A stretch of DNA of 8,598 nucleotides. It comes from JAIPEL01 sp050115795. Its GTDB lineage: Bacteria; Desulfobacterota; Desulfobacteria; Desulfobacterales; CAFBRK01. Of this stretch, positions 5,007 to 8,598 are shown piece by piece. The first letter of the stretch is position 1. Every line of letters begins with the position of its first letter. Made by a program: the position numbers and the translations under genes. The stretch covers positions 1-8,598 of the forward strand of contig JASFPT010000175.1 of NCBI GenBank assembly GCA_050115795.1. Direction: 5' to 3'. The notes beneath the pieces were generated by a model that saw nothing but the letters and a program-made list of their open reading frames with translations, made no database searches and was not told the origin of the DNA.

Positions 5007-6728
5007 ATGGACGGCACTGTCGACATTCCGGATCGGGTCAAAAACCGGATCCGGACGATCGTGTTTCTTCTGGCGCTCTGCGCGGCGGTGTGGGCGATCT
5101 ATGGGCAGGTGCTGAAATTCGGCTTTGTTTCCATCGACGACACGACCTATGTCTCGGAAAACGACATGGTCACCGGGGGCCTTACCGGAGAAGGCATCCG
5201 GTGGGCCCTGACCACCCGGCACGCCGCCAACTGGCATCCGATTACCTGGCTCAGTTTGATGTTCGACTGCCAGTTGTTCGGACCGGACCCGGGCGCCCTG
5301 CACCGAACCAACATGCTCCTGCACCTGGCCAATACGCTTTTGCTGTTTGCCCTCTGGTGGTCGATGACCGGAAACCTGTGGCCGAGTGCCTTGGTGGCGG
5401 CCATTTTCGCAGTCCACCCGTTGCATGTGGAGTCGGTGGCATGGATCGCCGAAAGAAAAGATGTGCTGAGCATGTTCTTCGGCCTCCTGTCGCTTCTTTC
5501 CTATGTCCGGTATACCCGGCGGCCGAGCGTGGCCACCTACGGCGCAGCGCTCTTCTTTCTGGGGATCGGCCTGGGCGCCAAAGCCACCCTGGTGACCTGG
5601 CCTTTTGTTTTTCTGCTCCTAGATTTCTGGCCCTTGAACCGCTGGAAAGCCTTTCGGCTCCCAGCAGCGGAAAACGCCTCCCCCCGAAGGTCCCGGAGCG
5701 CCACGCCGACCGTTCTGGTGTTGGAAAAGCTGCCGTTTCTGCTTGCGAGCCTCGCGGCAAGCGTCCTTGTTTTTCGTGCACAGCAGCAAGGTTGGGCGGT
5801 GATCTCCCTGGAAGCGATGCCGCTGGACGCCAGACTATTCAATGTGATTGTCAACTATGCCGCCTACGCCGCTAAATCCCTGTTTCCTTATCCCCTTTCC
5901 GTCTACTATCCGCACCCCGGCTACAGCCTTCCCCTGTGGCAGATTGTCGGCGCCGCCAGTCTTCTGGCTGCGGTCTCCGGGCTTGTGTTGAAAAACGCGT
6001 CGACACGGCCCTATCTCTTCGTAGGGTGGTCCTGGTACCTGGGCACCCTGGTACCGGTCGTGGGGCTGGTCCAACTGGCTTCCCAGGCCATGGCCGATCG
6101 GTATACCTACGTTCCCCAGGTCGGACTGACGGTGATGCTGGCGTGGGGGGCGGCAGAGGTGGTCAGGCGCCGTCCGTCGCTGAGAAAACCGCTGGCGGCG
6201 GCCATGGGCGCATTTGTCGTCCTGATGATGGGCCAGGCCCGCCTTCAGGTGGGCGTCTGGAAAGATTCGCTGACGCTGCTGAACCATGCAAAGGAGGCCG
6301 TCTCCGACAACTGGCCGGTGTTCAACAAGCTCGGCGTGGAGATGCTGCAGCGGAACAGGATCGACGAGGCGGCTTCGCTGTTTGAAGCCGCCCTTCGGCT
6401 TCATCCCGATTTCGACCAAGCCCACCAAAACCTGGGAATTGTGATGGCGAAGAAAGGGAATTGGCGCTTGGCGGAATTTCACCTGAGGCGGGCGGCCGCC
6501 CTCAACCAGAGAAGTGCGATCCACCGCTTCAATCTCGGGCGTTTTCTATACAAACGGGGAAAAGTTGAAGAAGCGATCGGGGAATTTGCGGCGGCGATCG
6601 CCCTGGATCCGTCTTTTCACCCGGCGGTCGAGGCCCTGCAGCGGCTCGACGGATCTACCCCCCCCAGGGAGGCCGATCTGTCCGGCCGGGGCCGGCAACC
6701 GGTTTCCGGGGCCGAAATTCTGCGATGA
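5007..6728 (+). CDS. Polytopic membrane protein with C-terminal TPR repeats, TMTC/GT-C glycosyltransferase-like
   Basis: The 573-residue protein has two parts. Residues about 17-410 contain roughly 11-12 hydrophobic segments (for example 17-36, 103-120, 153-170, 176-210, 241-256, 310-328, 337-356 and 393-410). Residues about 437-538 form three TPR units (437-470, 471-504, 505-538), each with the LG...A.....A..L.P pattern. The first loop carries Asp44-Asp45 (VSIDDTTYV), placed as the catalytic acidic residues of GT-C glycosyltransferases. HPLHVESVAWIAERKDVLS (137-155) and MADRYTYVPQVGL (362-374) resemble conserved motifs of the eukaryotic TMTC O-mannosyltransferases and their bacterial relatives. 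Inference: a lipid-phosphate-sugar-dependent glycosyltransferase, with the TPRs probably outside the membrane. The start is ATG 5007 with a weak AAAAGGGA at 4987-4994; the next Met (54) would remove the first helix and the DD motif. It follows glcD by 39 bp. The C-terminal tail after 548 is low-complexity. Function is unproven. Confidence 0.85.
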   Translation: MDGTVDIPDRVKNRIRTIVFLLALCAAVWAIYGQVLKFGFVSIDDTTYVSENDMVTGGLTGEGIRWALTTRHAANWHPITWLSLMFDCQLFGPDPGALHRTNMLLHLANTLLLFALWWSMTGNLWPSALVAAIFAVHPLHVESVAWIAERKDVLSMFFGLLSLLSYVRYTRRPSVATYGAALFFLGIGLGAKATLVTWPFVFLLLDFWPLNRWKAFRLPAAENASPRRSRSATPTVLVLEKLPFLLASLAASVLVFRAQQQGWAVISLEAMPLDARLFNVIVNYAAYAAKSLFPYPLSVYYPHPGYSLPLWQIVGAASLLAAVSGLVLKNASTRPYLFVGWSWYLGTLVPVVGLVQLASQAMADRYTYVPQVGLTVMLAWGAAEVVRRRPSLRKPLAAAMGAFVVLMMGQARLQVGVWKDSLTLLNHAKEAVSDNWPVFNKLGVEMLQRNRIDEAASLFEAALRLHPDFDQAHQNLGIVMAKKGNWRLAEFHLRRAAALNQRSAIHRFNLGRFLYKRGKVEEAIGEFAAAIALDPSFHPAVEALQRLDGSTPPREADLSGRGRQPVSGAEILR

Positions 6729-6779
6729 ACGTGAAACCGCCTGCCATTGCTTTCCCGGCTGCAGCCTCAACCAGACCGT
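6729..6779. other. Convergent gap between the TPR membrane gene and serA
   Basis: This 51-bp spacer separates the two facing stop codons. It holds one 10-bp loopless palindrome, GGCTGCAGCC (6757-6766), and no T tract on either strand. I see no gene and no recognisable terminator, so some transcript read-through between the facing genes is possible. Confidence 0.5.
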
Positions 6780-8375
6780 CTACTTCAAGTGGACCTGCTG
6801 GGCGGTCAGGATGTTGGGAAGCTTTCGAATCTCTTCCAGCACCGCCTCGTCCGCCGGGGTGTCGATGTTGACCATGCAAAGGGCCCGGTCCCCGCGGCGG
6901 CCGAGCTGGAACCGGCCGATGTTGATCTGGTGCCGACCCAGGACGGTGCCCACGTTTCCGATGACCCCGGGACGGTCCACGTTCTGAATGACGATCATGG
7001 AACCCTCCGGGATGGCATCCATGTAGATCCTGCCGAGGCGCACGATGCGGGGGTATTTCCCTTCGAAAACCGATGCCCAGATCTGGTCGACGCCCTCTTC
7101 GACCCCTTCCAGCTGCAGCTTGATCACGCCGGGAAAATCGTCCTGGGTTTTGTGGCTCACCGTTTCCTGCACGTGGATCCCCTTGTCCCGGGCGATGGCC
7201 GGCGCACTGACGTAGTTGACCGGCGTGTCGGTATAGGCGCCCAGCAGCCCCTTGAGCACCGCGTGGGTCAGGGGTCGCGTATCGAACTCGGCCAGGCCCC
7301 GGGCATAGGTGATGGTGACGTCGTGGACGTTTCGAACCAGCTGCCCCATGAGCGATCCGATCTTTTCCGCCAGGTTCAGGTGAGGGCGGAGCCGCTGCAT
7401 GACCTCCATGGAAACCGACGGGAAATTGACCGCATTGGTGATCACCCCGTCGATCAGGTAGGCGGCCATCTGGTGGGCGATCATTTCCGCAACCTTCGAT
7501 TGCGCCTCGCCGGTGCTCGCTCCGAGATGAGGGGTGAAAATCGCCTTCGGATTGGACAGAATCGGCAGGTCGGCGGCGGGGGGCTCTCCGGGAAACACAT
7601 CCAACGCGGCACCGGCCAGGTGCCCCTTTTCCAGGGCCTTGTGCAGGGCATCGAGGTCTACCACCTCACCGCGGCTGCAGTTGATGAGCCGGGCGCCGGG
7701 TTTCATCCGCGCGATCGTCTCGGCGTTGATCAGGTTCATGGTCTCGGCGAGTTTGGGGACATGCAGGGTGACAAAATCGGCTCGCTCGAGCAGGTCGTCC
7801 AGAGAGACGAGCTCCACCTCCAGCCCGGCGGCGGCCTCCCGGCTCACGTAAGGGTCTGCGGCGATCACCCGCATCTTCAACCCCCGGGCCCGGTCGGCCA
7901 CCACCCGGCCGATGTGGCCGAGGCCGACGATCCCCAGGGTCTTTCCGGTGATTTCGACCCCGGAAAGCCGCTTTTTTTCCCACTGCCCCTTTCGAAGCGA
8001 GTCGGTGCCCTGGGGGATGTTTCGGGCCAGGGCAAGCATCAACGAGACGGCATGTTCGGCGGTGGTGACGGTGTTGCCGCCCGGGGCATTCATGACCACC
8101 ACCCCCTGGTGGGTGGCCGCCGGCACATCGATGTTGTCCACACCGATGCCGGCCCGGCCGATCACCTTCAGGTTCCGGGCCCGCTGGAGCACCGCCTCGG
8201 TCACCTTCGTCCCGCTGCGAACGGCCAGTCCATGGAAGTCGCCGATAATTCTTGCCAACTTTTCCGGTTTTCCGGTCTCCTTGTCGCTGTCGACCACCAC
8301 CTCGATTTGCCCGGTAGCCTCCAGGATTTCTCTGGCCACCGGCGCCATGCCGTCGCGGATCATGACCCTGTACAT
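6780..8375 (-). CDS. serA: D-3-phosphoglycerate dehydrogenase, long form with ACT domain
   Basis: This enzyme catalyses the first step of the phosphorylated serine pathway, oxidising 3-phosphoglycerate to 3-phosphohydroxypyruvate with NAD. I chose the ATG at 8375 (531 residues, normal for long-form SerA) because GAGGGAG lies 6 nt upstream of it; a GTG at 8390 is in frame but contains that ribosome site. The substrate/NAD core shows GRAGIGVDNID (73-83), the nucleotide-binding GLGHIG (151-156) with Asp174 after it, INCSRGEVVD (231-240) with Arg235, Glu264 (GEPP), and TPHLGAST (281-288) with catalytic His283. Residues about 318-455 are the intervening domain of long-form enzymes. Residues about 459-531 form the ACT domain (NVDRPGVIGNVGTVLG), where serine feedback usually acts. 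The gene faces the TPR gene convergently, leaving 51 bp between the stops with no clear terminator. Confidence 0.97.
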   Translation of the reverse strand: MYRVMIRDGMAPVAREILEATGQIEVVVDSDKETGKPEKLARIIGDFHGLAVRSGTKVTEAVLQRARNLKVIGRAGIGVDNIDVPAATHQGVVVMNAPGGNTVTTAEHAVSLMLALARNIPQGTDSLRKGQWEKKRLSGVEITGKTLGIVGLGHIGRVVADRARGLKMRVIAADPYVSREAAAGLEVELVSLDDLLERADFVTLHVPKLAETMNLINAETIARMKPGARLINCSRGEVVDLDALHKALEKGHLAGAALDVFPGEPPAADLPILSNPKAIFTPHLGASTGEAQSKVAEMIAHQMAAYLIDGVITNAVNFPSVSMEVMQRLRPHLNLAEKIGSLMGQLVRNVHDVTITYARGLAEFDTRPLTHAVLKGLLGAYTDTPVNYVSAPAIARDKGIHVQETVSHKTQDDFPGVIKLQLEGVEEGVDQIWASVFEGKYPRIVRLGRIYMDAIPEGSMIVIQNVDRPGVIGNVGTVLGRHQINIGRFQLGRRGDRALCMVNIDTPADEAVLEEIRKLPNILTAQQVHLK

Positions 8376-8464
8376 GGAGCTCTCCCTCACAATCGGTATT
8401 GATTTACTGGAAAAATTGACGCCGAAGCGGTTTGCCTTCCTTTTCGCTTTTTGCGTTTTTATTC

Positions 8465-8497
8465 GACGTTGGATGCTGGGCTGGACGTTCGACGTTC
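8465..8497. repeat. Degenerate heptamer repeat island between serA and the leftward terminator
   Basis: Units are GACGTTG (8465-8471), GATGCTG (8472-8478), a 5-nt break, GACGTTC (8484-8490) and GACGTTC (8491-8497). The last two are exact tandem copies. The unit resembles the GGTGTTY heptamers after sucD (2008-2028). It lies within the region that should hold the serA promoter, though I could not pick a convincing promoter there. Confidence 0.6.
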
Positions 8498-8511
8498 ATC
8501 TTTCATGACAT

Positions 8512-8541
8512 AAAAAAAGCCCGCCCACAGGGCGGACTTTT
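8512..8541 (-). terminator. Strong intrinsic terminator for a leftward gene outside the right edge
   Basis: Read on the - strand, GTCCGCCC (8537-8530), loop TGT, then GGGCGGGC (8526-8519) form an 8-bp GC-rich stem with one G-U wobble. Seven T residues follow (8518-8512). On the + strand the same pair becomes a C-A mismatch and only four T residues follow, so the element best fits leftward transcription. It separates serA from whatever leftward gene lies to the right. Confidence 0.85.
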
Positions 8542-8564
8542 GGTAACACGGTCACTGGTTGTCG

Positions 8565-8598
8565 TCAACGACCGATCAGGCCGTCTTTTGGCAGGCGT
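8565..8598 (-). other. Possible last codons of a leftward gene entering from the right edge
   Basis: On the - strand, one frame reads RLPKDGLIGR and then stops at TGA (8567-8565), 24 bp before the terminator stem. A second frame reads ACQKTA and stops at TGA 8578-8576. The nearby leftward terminator implies a gene ending about here, but too little is visible to choose the frame or name the product. Confidence 0.3.

Noticed and set aside
6747..8402. A 551-codon open frame on the + strand lying opposite serA
   Set aside because: It is an antisense shadow of serA produced by high GC and codon bias. Its translation is His/Gly/Pro/Asp-rich with no domain pattern, and serA matches its family end to end.
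8440..8461. CGC-TTTTT-GCG with T-rich flanks upstream of serA
   Set aside because: A 3-bp stem is not meaningful. The T-richness may simply reflect an AT-rich promoter region.

Overview
The window is GC-rich, densely packed bacterial chromosome carrying ordinary housekeeping and accessory metabolism. The gene set (succinyl-CoA synthetase, HypA/HypB nickel-hydrogenase maturation proteins, a GlcD-type FAD-linked hydroxyacid dehydrogenase, a long-form ACT-domain SerA) and the protein style suggest an anaerobic Desulfobacterota-like (deltaproteobacterial) organism. That placement is inference from family resemblance, not a search result. There is no phage, insertion sequence, CRISPR array, tRNA or rRNA.

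Layout, left to right. sucC (5' end outside the window) and sucD sit 9 bp apart on the + strand and encode both subunits of succinyl-CoA synthetase. A 206-bp gap follows; it holds three tandem GGTGTTY heptamers and a 7-bp inverted repeat. Next come hypA and hypB (+), overlapping by about 20 bp. hypA appears to start at a TTG codon that restores the family's N-terminal Met-His-Glu nickel site. A 238-bp gap holds a candidate promoter and two inverted repeats, and leads into a glcD-like gene (+). The glcD stop codon lies inside a perfect 10-bp palindrome. 39 bp after the glcD stop begins a polytopic membrane protein with C-terminal TPR repeats that resembles the TMTC/GT-C glycosyltransferase superfamily. 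Convergent to it, on the - strand, is serA (D-3-phosphoglycerate dehydrogenase, first enzyme of serine synthesis). Right of serA lie a second heptamer-repeat island, a strong intrinsic terminator oriented to the - strand, and probably the last few codons of another leftward gene.

Functional links are modest. sucC/sucD form one enzyme and hypA/hypB form one nickel-delivery step. The other genes are independent as far as the sequence shows: the glcD-like gene has no Fe-S partner gene beside it, and hypC-F and any hydrogenase genes are outside the window. I found no convincing new multi-gene system. The most interesting items are the TTG start of hypA, the altered metal-site loop in HypB, the TMTC-like protein, the palindrome on the glcD stop codon, and the two related heptamer-repeat islands.
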